Shown here: positions 25,991-34,633 of the stretch, in pieces | How the letters are laid out: every line of letters begins with the position of its first letter | Numbering within the stretch: the first letter of the stretch is position 1 | Assembly (NCBI RefSeq): GCF_001668575.1 | Contig: NZ_LZMD01000083.1 | Span: 1 to 64,000 of the forward strand | DNA: 64,000 bases | Direction: 5' to 3' | Source of the DNA: Mycobacterium sp. 1164985.4 | GTDB lineage: Bacteria > Actinomycetota > Actinomycetes > Mycobacteriales > Mycobacteriaceae | Position numbers and translations under genes: made by a program | Notes under the pieces: generated by a model | The model's database searches: none | What the model was told of the DNA's origin: nothing | The model's input: the letters and a program-made list of their open reading frames with translations, nothing else

Positions 25991-26610
25991 CGCTGTAAGA
26001 GCAGATGCAGCGCCTCGGCCCGGGACGCCGGATCGGTCTGGAACTGGCCGCGGACCGCGGACGTCGTCGTGACGGCTCCTGGCTTGCGCACACCGCGCAT
26101 CGCCATACACAGGTGCTCGGCCTCGATGACGACGATCACGCCGCGCGGATTCAATTTGTTCATTAGCGCTTCGGCTATTTGCCCGGTCAGTCGCTCCTGC
26201 ACCTGAGGACGCCGGGCATAAAGGTCGACGAGTCGCGCGATTTTCGACAGTCCGGTGACTCGGCCGTCGTCGCCGGGAAGGTAGCCGACATGGGCGACTC
26301 CGTGGAAAGAAACGAGGTGATGTTCACACGTGGAGTACATCGGAATTTGCTTGATCAGCACGAGCTCGCCGTGGTGCTCGTCGAACATCGTCGCGAGAAC
26401 ATCGTCGGGATCGCTGTACAGACCTGCGAATGTCTCCTGGTAGGCCCGGGCGACGCGGGCAGGAGTTTCGCGCAGCCCTTCCCGGTAGGGGTCCTCACCG
26501 ATCGCGACGAGCAGATCGAAAATGGCGGCTTCGACGGCCGCCTGGTCGAATGTGCGGGCGCGTGGCAGTTGGCCGTTTCCGGTCTGCGGCGCTTCAGGCG
26601 TCTGCAACAT
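25987..26610 (-). CDS. folE: GTP cyclohydrolase I
   Basis: The product has 207 residues. The ATG at 26610 has AGGAGG 7 nt upstream, so an upstream frame extension to 26772 is not needed. The enzyme converts GTP to 7,8-dihydroneopterin triphosphate. Zinc ligands are Cys and His of STCEHHLVSFHG and Cys of EAEHLCMAMRG; the family RVA-RAYQ and LSKIARLVDLYARRPQ segments are present. Mycobacteria normally carry folE beside ftsH and folP. This copy lies in a different place, between accD4 and embB, followed by an exporter and a DHFR-like reductase, and may be a second paralogue. The upstream spacer is AT-richer than its surroundings. Confidence 0.93.
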   Translation of the reverse strand: MLQTPEAPQTGNGQLPRARTFDQAAVEAAIFDLLVAIGEDPYREGLRETPARVARAYQETFAGLYSDPDDVLATMFDEHHGELVLIKQIPMYSTCEHHLVSFHGVAHVGYLPGDDGRVTGLSKIARLVDLYARRPQVQERLTGQIAEALMNKLNPRGVIVVIEAEHLCMAMRGVRKPGAVTTTSAVRGQFQTDPASRAEALHLLLQR

Positions 26611-26643
26611 GAATGCCTCCTCGCCGCATGAAGAAAGCGTCAC

Positions 26644-26649
26644 AAAGTA
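26644..26649 (-). promoter_or_regulatory. Candidate -10 element for the folE operon
   Basis: Read on the - strand this is TACTTT (fits TANNNT), 34 nt upstream of the folE ATG, in an AT-rich 118-bp spacer. No convincing -35 is visible. Confidence 0.3.
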
Positions 26650-26728
26650 GTTTGCTGCCGGAATCCTTTGGGCAGCTTTATTCACTACTAGCAGAGGCTT
26701 TACCTTGCCGTCAGTTGATTTGGGAAAT

Positions 26729-27637
26729 TCATATCGGTGGGAACGGGAGCCAGTCGTCGAACAGGAATGCATCCCCGCGGGCGATTACGGTCGCGCCGGC
26801 GTGGCCGGGATAGTGCGCGGGCACCACAGCTGCGCGCCGCCGCGACGCCTCGGTGAGGACGCGCTTGCGCGTCACCGCGGCCGCCGTGAAGTCCTCGTCC
26901 CAGCCGCACGGGTCGTCCGGTCGGAGGACCTGGATGGGGCAGTGGGTCAGATCGCCGACGAACACCGCGGGCCGCCCGGCGTCGAGCCACACCACCGACG
27001 ATCCAGGTGTGTGGCCCGGCGCGGGGCGCAGCCACAGCGACTCGCTGAGCCGATGGGTGCCCGACCACAACTCGATCTGCTCCTGCACTGGAGAAACGCT
27101 GTCTGCGAACACCGTTCGGACATGCCGCTGGATGGAGGCCTCCTCCTCGGTGCGGGGTGCGGTCGACTGCGCGGAGCCCTCGGGGCCGAAGTGCCGGTAG
27201 TCGGCCTCCGTTACGAGGTAGCGGGCGTTGGGAAACGTCGGAACCCAGGAGTCGTTGTGACGCAGTGTGTTCCAGCCGACATGGTCGAAGTGAAGATGCG
27301 TGTTGACGACGACGTCCACATCGGCGGGGTCGAATCCGGCGGCCGACAGCGAAGCCAGGAACTCGGTCTGCAGGTCGGAGAGCACCGCCATGCGGGGCCT
27401 GCTCTTACCGTTGCCCGCGCCCGTGTCGATCAGCACCGTGAGGCCGTCGACCTCGATCACCCAGATCTGCAGGGCGATACGCCATCCGGCCTCGGTCCAG
27501 TAGGTCGGCGTGAGCTCGTCGGCGTGCTCTTCCCAGGCTTCCGCGGGAGTGTGCGGGAACACCGACTTCGGCAAGGTGTCGACCTGCCACTCCACCGCAC
27601 GTGCGAGTGTCGCGGCGCCCCACCGGATCCGGTCCAC
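26729..27637 (-). CDS. Metallo-beta-lactamase-fold hydrolase (lactonase-like)
   Basis: The product has 302 residues with a GTG start. The binuclear metal motif is NTHLHFDHVGWN. Downstream ligands are the His in APGHTPGSS, the Asp in VFVGDLTH and the His in VVPAHYPGH. This arrangement is typical of the AHL-lactonase/quinolone-response-like soluble hydrolases. The substrate is unknown. It lies 118 bp upstream of folE on the same strand. Whether it belongs to that operon is unclear, since folE appears to have its own promoter region. It ends 23 bp before the embB stop side. Confidence 0.82.
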   Translation of the reverse strand: MDRIRWGAATLARAVEWQVDTLPKSVFPHTPAEAWEEHADELTPTYWTEAGWRIALQIWVIEVDGLTVLIDTGAGNGKSRPRMAVLSDLQTEFLASLSAAGFDPADVDVVVNTHLHFDHVGWNTLRHNDSWVPTFPNARYLVTEADYRHFGPEGSAQSTAPRTEEEASIQRHVRTVFADSVSPVQEQIELWSGTHRLSESLWLRPAPGHTPGSSVVWLDAGRPAVFVGDLTHCPIQVLRPDDPCGWDEDFTAAAVTRKRVLTEASRRRAAVVPAHYPGHAGATVIARGDAFLFDDWLPFPPI

Positions 27638-27660
27638 GGCTCACAGGTTAGAGGAATCGG

Positions 27661-30600
27661 TTACGGCTTGATGCGGATGTGGCCGGGGCTGTACAGGCCG
27701 CTGTGTGTCGCCGTGCCGAAGTCCAGAGCCGCCGGCGTCGCGCCTTGGGCGCCGGGTGTCATCTCGAACCGACGAAGCGAGCCCCAGTCGCGGCCCCAGT
27801 CCTCCGACAGATACGTCGCCATCACGTGGGCGCGCATCAGCAGATCGGTGATTCCGAGCAGCCCGCCGTTGAGGCCGTCCTGCCAGGTGTCGGTATCCTT
27901 ACGCTTGGCGTTGTAGTCCGGAGTGATGCGGAACTTCGGAATCTCGGTGACGCCGTTGGCGTGCAGCATCGGCTGCTGGCACGGGAACGCCAGACCCACA
28001 GCCCAGTCCATCAGCACCGGCTGCTCGGACCCGACGTACTCCTGCACCGATCGCAACTCGGGCACCCGCGGCGGCGTCACCGCCAGCCAGTCGCCCTGGG
28101 TGAGCGAACGGTCCTCGGCGACAACGCGAACAGCGACGGCGTCGGACGGAATCTCGGCGCGGGGGAAGCGCAGGTTGCGCCACGACGGGATCGGCCCGAG
28201 GTCGTAGGGCACCATCCGGCCCGCGGGCACCAGCGCGCCGTCGGGTCCGCGCCGTGCGTACTCCAGTTCGACGGTCTCACCCTCGGTGCGTCCGTTGAAC
28301 ACGCTGTTGCCCGTGATGGTCCCAGCGGCGGTGACCACCACCAGCGGATGTCCGTCGTCGGCCGCGGGCAGTTCGTACCACGCCGACGCCAGGGTGCTCT
28401 CCTGCTGCGGCCCTTCGACGTAACTACCGGCCAGCGGCACCTTCTTCGGGTCGAGCCCGTATGGCAGCGGCACGGTCGAGCCGTTGATCCCGGGGGTCTT
28501 CAACTTCGTCGGCTGATCCCAGTCATAGTCGGTGCCGGGCATCGGCAGGTTGACCCGGATCGCCTCGGCGACAATCTTTTCCGGCACGCCGTTAGCCGTG
28601 AATCCGACGGGCCCGACACCGCCCAGCGGCCCGAGCGGTCCGTAGTCACCGGGCAGCGGCGTCAGGAAGCCGTCGTTGGCGTTCGGTTCGACGAGCACGT
28701 CGTCGGCCAAACCGCAGCCGCCTGTGAACGCACGCAGGTTGGCCCACGCATTCGAGTACGTGGGGTACTGGCGCACCACGCCGACGACCATCGAGCCGAC
28801 GAACACCACCACCATGAAGCCCGCGACGACCGGGATCGGCGCCGCCGTCAGCGCCCGCGCGATGCGGCCTTCGCCCCGGGTCCTCGACGAGAAGTGCAGC
28901 CAGGCCGCCCATATCGCCGCGATTGCGAAGAGCGCGAAGAAGAACGTGCTGACCGTGACGCCGCCGAGCTTCGGTTCGTCGTTGTTGAACGGAACGCCGT
29001 AGCTCGACACGTACCACCAGCCGTTGGTGGTCGCGAAGCACAGCGCGATCACGAACAGCACGGCCGCCAGGAACGCCATCCGGTTCCGCGACCACGCCAG
29101 TACCTTCGGCGAGGCCAACACCGTCGCCAGCGCCGCCATCGCGGCGCCCACGGCAGCGAACAACCCGAAGTGATGCACCCACTTGGTCGGGGTGAACATC
29201 AGGAAGAACACCGTGCCGAGGATGATCCCCATCAGCCGCCACGCCGGACCGCGCGCCACACCGGGCACCCGGCCCCGCCGCAGCATGATGAACATCGAGG
29301 CGAACAGCGACAGCGCTGTGATCAGGAAGCCGAACCGGCGTGACAGCGATCCGTCGACCGTCGGCAGAATCAGGTAGTAGTAGCGCAGGTTCTCGGTATA
29401 CCACTCCTGGTTGGGGCCGATGGCGGTGCGGATCCTGGTGGCTTCCAACACCGTTGCGATGGTCTGGTCGAAGAACACCACCGTCAGGATCACGGTGCCC
29501 GCGGCCAGCAGCGGCAGCAACAGCGGCCACAGGCCCACCGCCTGACGTCGGCGCACGAGGATGCGCAGCAGGGGGCGGCCGCCGGCCACCAGCGCGGCCA
29601 CCGCGATCAGGCCCGTCGGCTGGATACCGAGCGTGAACGCCGCCGTGATGATCGCGAACGCCGCGGGGGTCAGCCGTCCGGAGGTGATGGCCCGCTCGAT
29701 GAGCACGTAGGTGATCAGTGCGCCCGTGGCGATCTGGCCCTCCGGGCGTAAACCGTTGTTGAAGGGCATCCACGCGGCCAGCAGCACCAGGCCGGCCGCC
29801 CACAACGCGGGCTTGCTCGCGGCGACGGCGGGACCGAGCCGCGGCAGCACCTCGCGAGACAACAACAGCCAGCACAGGATTCCGCACACCAGGTCGGGCA
29901 GCCGCATCCAGATGCTGGCGTCGCTGACGCTGGTCATCATGGCGAGCAGGTTGTAGTACCAGCCGAACGGATCCTCGGGGCTGCCGAACCACCGGAAGTA
30001 GTTCGACATGTAGCCGGCGTGGCCGGCCACCCGCGCCATGCCGAGGATGTAGCCGTCGTCCGACGAGTTGGCCCCGATCACGTGCCAGAGGGCGAAGCCG
30101 CCGATGACGACCACGTCGGTGGCGGTTAACGTGCGCCACCGCTGCGGGATCAGCCGGCGCATCCGCCTGCCGTCCATGCGGTCCAGGCGCCACAGCGCGA
30201 GCAGCGCGATCACCGTCGACACGATCGCCAGCACCATCGCCGTCAGCTTCAACGGCGTTGGCTCGGTGGTGAATCGGGTGTCGATCTCCGCGGACAGGCT
30301 CAACCCCGGCGGGGCGGGCCCGGTCAGATCGGTGAACACCCCGACGATCGCCGGACGCAGATTCGGATCCGGGAAGCCGGTGTACTGCGGCGAGCCGTCC
30401 GCTTTCGTGAGCCCGACGAACGTCGCGAATGTGCCCTCCTCGGAGGACGTGATCTCGATGCGCGAACAGCCTGGGGCGCCGTCGGTTCCGACCACGCGTG
30501 CCCGGGGCACGCTGGCCACCACGACGTTTCGGTCGGTGATGTCGACGCGCTGCGTGTTGACGGTGACGAACAGGCTCTGCAGCGCGGCCTGTTTACCGTC

Positions 30601-30870
30601 CTTGGGCGCGGTGCCCAAAACCATTCCGCCGCGCGGCGGCATCGAACGGATCACGTCGCACGGCACCGTCACCGTCATCCGCACCGGAGTCTGCGTGATC
30701 AACGGTGCGGTGACGCTGTCCACCTGACCCTGCTGGGGCCAGTTGAGCGTCGCGGTGGTCTGCTCCACGGGCAGCAGGGGAGTGGCCACCGACAACACGA
30801 AGCCGATCAACCCCGCGATCGCCGCCACCCAACGGGCGATGCGCACGTCGGAACTCGATGTCTGGCTCAT
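27661..30870 (-). CDS. embB: Arabinosyltransferase EmbB
   Basis: The product has 1069 residues. It is a GT-C membrane enzyme with about 15 helices, an N-terminal periplasmic beta domain and a C-terminal carbohydrate-binding domain. With EmbA it forms the alpha-1,3 branches of arabinan from decaprenyl-phospho-arabinose. The catalytic loop reads NSSDDGYILGMARV, with the catalytic Asp at about residue 271. Met278 corresponds to M. tuberculosis Met306, the main ethambutol-resistance position, and here the Met is retained. The ATG at 30870 overlaps the embA stop (ATGA). Confidence 0.97.
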   Translation of the reverse strand: MSQTSSSDVRIARWVAAIAGLIGFVLSVATPLLPVEQTTATLNWPQQGQVDSVTAPLITQTPVRMTVTVPCDVIRSMPPRGGMVLGTAPKDGKQAALQSLFVTVNTQRVDITDRNVVVASVPRARVVGTDGAPGCSRIEITSSEEGTFATFVGLTKADGSPQYTGFPDPNLRPAIVGVFTDLTGPAPPGLSLSAEIDTRFTTEPTPLKLTAMVLAIVSTVIALLALWRLDRMDGRRMRRLIPQRWRTLTATDVVVIGGFALWHVIGANSSDDGYILGMARVAGHAGYMSNYFRWFGSPEDPFGWYYNLLAMMTSVSDASIWMRLPDLVCGILCWLLLSREVLPRLGPAVAASKPALWAAGLVLLAAWMPFNNGLRPEGQIATGALITYVLIERAITSGRLTPAAFAIITAAFTLGIQPTGLIAVAALVAGGRPLLRILVRRRQAVGLWPLLLPLLAAGTVILTVVFFDQTIATVLEATRIRTAIGPNQEWYTENLRYYYLILPTVDGSLSRRFGFLITALSLFASMFIMLRRGRVPGVARGPAWRLMGIILGTVFFLMFTPTKWVHHFGLFAAVGAAMAALATVLASPKVLAWSRNRMAFLAAVLFVIALCFATTNGWWYVSSYGVPFNNDEPKLGGVTVSTFFFALFAIAAIWAAWLHFSSRTRGEGRIARALTAAPIPVVAGFMVVVFVGSMVVGVVRQYPTYSNAWANLRAFTGGCGLADDVLVEPNANDGFLTPLPGDYGPLGPLGGVGPVGFTANGVPEKIVAEAIRVNLPMPGTDYDWDQPTKLKTPGINGSTVPLPYGLDPKKVPLAGSYVEGPQQESTLASAWYELPAADDGHPLVVVTAAGTITGNSVFNGRTEGETVELEYARRGPDGALVPAGRMVPYDLGPIPSWRNLRFPRAEIPSDAVAVRVVAEDRSLTQGDWLAVTPPRVPELRSVQEYVGSEQPVLMDWAVGLAFPCQQPMLHANGVTEIPKFRITPDYNAKRKDTDTWQDGLNGGLLGITDLLMRAHVMATYLSEDWGRDWGSLRRFEMTPGAQGATPAALDFGTATHSGLYSPGHIRIKP

Positions 30871-33800
30871 GGCAGCGCCCTGATGGGTCCGTTTCGGCTC
30901 CAACCGAACACGCGCTCCGTTCCTTGTTCGACGACGGCGTCGGGCGCGTCGGCTTCGGGCACCACCCGCAGATAGCGCTCGATCGAACCCCAGTCGCGGT
31001 ACCAGTCGTCACTCAGGTAGGTGGGGACCGTCGCGGTGCGCAGCAAGGCCTGGATGAACAGGAACGGGCCGCCGTCCTGGGCAGACTGCCACTGGTTCGA
31101 CGACACGACCACCTGCTTAAGGTTCGGAAGGATCCGGTATTCCGGAAGTTCGGCGACGCCCAGATGTTCGGAGAACGGGCGCTGGCAGGGGAAGTTCGCG
31201 GCCGTCGCGATGTCCATCAGCACCGGCGTCTGCGAGCCGAGGAATTCCTGCGCCGTCTCCAGCACCGGCACGCGCGGCGGGGTGAAGGCGAACCACTGGT
31301 CGGTGGACAGGTTCGGGTCATCGGCGACGATGCGCGCGACGTTCGCCTCCGGCGGCGCGGTCGTGAGCGGGAAACGCAGGTTGCGCCAGGCCTTTTGGGG
31401 TCCGGGACCGACATCGATCGGTTGCACCTCGGCCAGCGGCACGTAACTGCCGTCGGGACGGTGCTCGCCCCACTGCAGCTTGAGCGACTGTCCGTAGTTG
31501 AACGAGCCGTCCTCCTCGTAGAACCAGATCGCGCCCGCGGCAGCGACGGTGACCAGCGGCCGGTCCGGGGTGCGCTCTCCGGCATTGAATGGCAGCTGGT
31601 ACCACGCCGACGTCACCTTGGCCGCGACCGTATTTTCGTCGTAGCTGCCCATCACGGGGGTGCGGTCGGGATCGAGCCCGAACGGCAGGAACACGTTCGA
31701 ACCGTTGACTCCGACGGGTCCGTAGCCGCCGCCCGTGCCCGCCGCGAACCCGATCCCGATGTTCGGTTCGTTCGGGGATCCGTCGGAGTTGACCGTGCCC
31801 GGGTTGGCGGTGATCGGCTCGGGCGGTTCAAGGGTGTCGCTCACACCGTTGGGGGTGAAGCCGACCGGATCCTCTCCGCCGAGCGGACCGTACTCCCCGA
31901 ACTGTTGGCCCGGAACCGGTTGCAACATACCGGCATTCGTGTCGGGTTCGACGAGTACGTCGTCGGCCATCGCGCAGCTGGTGTCCGAAAGCCCCGACTT
32001 CAGTGCCGAGACGTTCGCCTTGGCGGTGGTGTACACGGGATAGCGCTGCACCGCGCCCTTGGCCATGGAGCCGACCTCGAGCACCACCATGATCGTCGCC
32101 ACCACGAGCAGCGGCGTCGATGCGAGCACGCGGTTCCGCTTGGTGTTGGCGACCTCGGTGTGCCCCGCGTAGTCCATGCGGAAGTGCAACCACCCGGCGA
32201 GCAGGCCGGTGACGATCGCGAGCGCGAGGAAGATCCCGGTCACGGGGATACCGGCGATGACCGGCTGCTTGTCGAACCACGGCACACCGTAGTTGCCCAC
32301 GTAGAACCAACCGTTGATTCCCGATGTGGCCCAGGCCAATACGAACAACAGCGCGGTGACGTAGAGCGCGAGGTTCCGACGGCTGTGCAGCCCGACGCGG
32401 GAGAACGCGAACGCCGTCACCGCGCCGAGCGCACCGGCCAGCCCGGCGAACGCACCGAACTGCACCGCCCACTTGGTGGGCGTGAACGTCAGCAGCAGAA
32501 GGCCGATCACCGTCGATCCGATCAGCCGCCAGACCGGGCCGCGCGCCATGCCGACAACGCCGCCGCGCCGCAGCAACACCGCGAGCATGCCGAACAGGCA
32601 CAGCAGCAGAACCAGCACCGCGAAGCGCCGGGTCAGCGACGAGTCGACGCTGTCCTCGACGGTGAGGAAGTAGTAGCGCAGGAACTCCTGGTACCACGCG
32701 ATGGTGGGGCCGACGACGTACTTGATACGGGCCGACTCGGCGACGGTGGCCAGCGTCTGATCCCGGAAGACCACCACGAAGATCAGCGCGAGCGCGCTCA
32801 GTAGCGCGGCGAGCGGCGCCAGGACGCCGTCGACCGGACGGCGGGCGCGCACGGTGCCCACGATCGCACGGGCCCCCACCAGCAGCGGTGCGATGGCGAT
32901 CAAGCCTTGGGGCGCCAGCGTGACGGAGAAGACCGCGACGACGATCGCGAGCGCGGCCGGCCACGTCCGCCGGGTGGCGACGGCGTTCTCCACCAGCACC
33001 CACACGGCGACCGTGCCGAAGGCGATGAGCGGTTCGGGTCGCAGGCCGTTGTTGAACGGCAGCCACGCCGCCAGGAACACCGCTCCGGCCGTCCACACCG
33101 TCACCCGGTTGGCGGCCGGGCCGCGGCCCAGGCGCGGGACGATGCAGCGGCTGACGATCAGCCAGGCGCCGATGGCGGCGAGGGTCGCGGGCAGGCGCAT
33201 CCACACGCTCGCGGTGCTGACCGAGGCGAACGCCGACAGCAGCGATTGGTACCAGTCGAACGGCGCCTCAGAAGCGCCGAAGAAGCGGTAGTAATTGGCG
33301 TTGTAGCCGGCGTCGGCGGAGACCCGAGCGATCGTGAGGTTGTAACCGTCGTCCGACGACAGGGCGCCGATGACGTGCCACAGCAGCAGCGTGCCGACGA
33401 CTGAAAGGTCGGCCATCCAGTGCCAGAAGCCCACGCGCCAGAAGCGGCGCCAGGCGCGCGGCACGCGACGCCCGCCGCGGAGCCCAATGTCGCCGCCGGA
33501 GCGGCTCCGGCGGTCCAGCACCGCCAGCGCGGCGATCGACGCGATCACGCACGCGACCCCGAGCACCATCACGGCGAGCTTGAGCGCGGTGGGCGAGGTG
33601 ATGAAGCGGGTGTCGACGTCGATGCGTGCCGACAGTCCCTCCTGCGCGGCCACCTCCATATCGGTGAAGACCCCGGCGACCTGTGGTTTCTCCTCGGCGG
33701 GCAGGGTGCCCGCGGAACCGGGGAGCCCGATGAAGTCGGCCCCGGCCTCACCCGGGTTGGCCCAGATGTGCAACGTGCTGCAGGCGCCGTCCTCGACGGC

Positions 33801-34169
33801 CGGGCGCGGTGCGACCGCGGCGACGGAGTCGCGGAACGCCACCACGACGACGTCGCCGGTGGCGCGCACGAACAACCCGTTGCGGCTGGCGTCGATTCCG
33901 CTCGGCGGGACGGTGGAGAGCACCAGGCCGCCGTCGGCGGGCAGCGTGGCGACGGCCCGGCAGGGGATGGAGATGTCGAGCGCGGCGGGCGCCCCGGAGA
34001 CCAGCGGGGCGGTGATATCGCTGACGAACCCGTCGGGCCCTGTGCCCTGCGGCCACAGGATGGTGGCGGTCGTCTGCTTGACCGGCAGCAGCGGGACCAG
34101 GCCGCACAGCAGTACGCCGGCGATGCCTGCGACGACGGCGATCAATCGCGCGATTCGATGAGCAGGCAC
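30867..34169 (-). CDS. embA: Arabinosyltransferase EmbA
   Basis: The product has 1100 residues from GTG 34169 (M. tuberculosis about 1094). It has the same GT-C architecture as EmbB, and the catalytic loop is LSSDDGYNLTIARVS. It pairs with EmbB to make the terminal arabinan motif. The FTPTKWAVQFGAFAGL and final GPIRALP segments are characteristic of EmbA. In most mycobacteria embA follows embC directly. Here it is separated from embC by 1.9 kb holding an opposing regulator/membrane-protein cassette. Twin palindromes lie 56-91 bp upstream of its start. Confidence 0.97.
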   Translation of the reverse strand: MPAHRIARLIAVVAGIAGVLLCGLVPLLPVKQTTATILWPQGTGPDGFVSDITAPLVSGAPAALDISIPCRAVATLPADGGLVLSTVPPSGIDASRNGLFVRATGDVVVVAFRDSVAAVAPRPAVEDGACSTLHIWANPGEAGADFIGLPGSAGTLPAEEKPQVAGVFTDMEVAAQEGLSARIDVDTRFITSPTALKLAVMVLGVACVIASIAALAVLDRRSRSGGDIGLRGGRRVPRAWRRFWRVGFWHWMADLSVVGTLLLWHVIGALSSDDGYNLTIARVSADAGYNANYYRFFGASEAPFDWYQSLLSAFASVSTASVWMRLPATLAAIGAWLIVSRCIVPRLGRGPAANRVTVWTAGAVFLAAWLPFNNGLRPEPLIAFGTVAVWVLVENAVATRRTWPAALAIVVAVFSVTLAPQGLIAIAPLLVGARAIVGTVRARRPVDGVLAPLAALLSALALIFVVVFRDQTLATVAESARIKYVVGPTIAWYQEFLRYYFLTVEDSVDSSLTRRFAVLVLLLCLFGMLAVLLRRGGVVGMARGPVWRLIGSTVIGLLLLTFTPTKWAVQFGAFAGLAGALGAVTAFAFSRVGLHSRRNLALYVTALLFVLAWATSGINGWFYVGNYGVPWFDKQPVIAGIPVTGIFLALAIVTGLLAGWLHFRMDYAGHTEVANTKRNRVLASTPLLVVATIMVVLEVGSMAKGAVQRYPVYTTAKANVSALKSGLSDTSCAMADDVLVEPDTNAGMLQPVPGQQFGEYGPLGGEDPVGFTPNGVSDTLEPPEPITANPGTVNSDGSPNEPNIGIGFAAGTGGGYGPVGVNGSNVFLPFGLDPDRTPVMGSYDENTVAAKVTSAWYQLPFNAGERTPDRPLVTVAAAGAIWFYEEDGSFNYGQSLKLQWGEHRPDGSYVPLAEVQPIDVGPGPQKAWRNLRFPLTTAPPEANVARIVADDPNLSTDQWFAFTPPRVPVLETAQEFLGSQTPVLMDIATAANFPCQRPFSEHLGVAELPEYRILPNLKQVVVSSNQWQSAQDGGPFLFIQALLRTATVPTYLSDDWYRDWGSIERYLRVVPEADAPDAVVEQGTERVFGWSRNGPIRALP

Positions 34170-34224
34170 GAGCGTCGATGGTAGGCGACGAAATCTCGTG
34201 AGTCGGTGACGCCAGGCCGATATG

Positions 34225-34260
34225 CCTAGAACTGCTAGGGTATGACCTAGAACTGCTAGG
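34225..34260. promoter_or_regulatory. Twin palindromic operator between embA and padR
   Basis: Two identical 15-bp elements, CCTAGAACTGCTAGG, lie at 34225-34239 and 34246-34260. Their centres are exactly 21 bp apart, two helical turns. Each has inverted arms CCTAG/CTAGG around AACTG. They lie in the divergent promoter region of embA (- strand) and the PadR gene (+ strand), 4 bp before the padR ribosome site. A possible -10, TAGGGT (34236-34241), overlaps copy 1. Probable PadR binding site, by position. Confidence 0.8.
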
Positions 34261-34276
34261 TATCGGAGGTGGCGGC

Positions 34277-34633
34277 GTGCACATCGACAAGGACCTCGTT
34301 GCCGCGTCTGCCACCCCGTTGGTGCTCGGCATCCTGGCCGAAGGCGAGTCGTACGGCTACGCGCTCATCAAGCGGGTCAACGAGTTGTCGGGCGGCCGGA
34401 TGCAATGGACGGACGGAATGCTCTACCCGCTGCTGCACCGGCTCGAACGCCAGGGCTACGTCTCGGCGGACTGGCGGGTCTCCGACGGCGGGCGCCGCCG
34501 CAAGCACTACGCCATCACCGCCGCGGGGCGGGAGGTGTTCGCCGAACGGCGCCGGCAATGGACCGTTGTCGCCGAGGCGCTCGACCGCGTATGGAAGCCG
34601 TTGTCCGCCGACGCGGCGCCGGGGTGGGCGTGA
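34277..34633 (+). CDS. PadR-family winged-helix regulator
   Basis: The product has 118 residues. The GTG at 34277 has GGAGG 7 nt upstream. PadR hallmarks are LGILAEGESYGYALIKRVNE, the recognition segment MLYPLLHRLERQGYVSADW and the wing GRRRKHYAITAAGREV. It ends overlapping the next start (TGATG), forming a two-gene unit with the HAAS membrane protein. The twin palindromes just upstream suggest autoregulation, and because they also face embA, possible control of embA-embB. The ligand is unknown. Confidence 0.9.
   Translation: MHIDKDLVAASATPLVLGILAEGESYGYALIKRVNELSGGRMQWTDGMLYPLLHRLERQGYVSADWRVSDGGRRRKHYAITAAGREVFAERRRQWTVVAEALDRVWKPLSADAAPGWA

Noticed and set aside
23763..27637. Biosynthetic gene cluster for a full pterin natural product
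   Set aside because: Only a cyclohydrolase, an exporter and a reductase are present; no 6-pyruvoyl-tetrahydropterin synthase, methyltransferase or oxygenase is adjacent.
30858..32804. 648-codon open frame on the + strand opposite embA
   Set aside because: It is Arg/Gly/His-rich low-complexity translation of the codon-position shadow of embA, has no domain, and lies fully antisense to an unmistakable gene.
34225..34260. CRISPR-like or integration repeat at the duplicated CCTAGAACTGCTAGG
   Set aside because: There are only two copies, 21 bp apart, each palindromic, upstream of a PadR gene. An operator is the simpler explanation.
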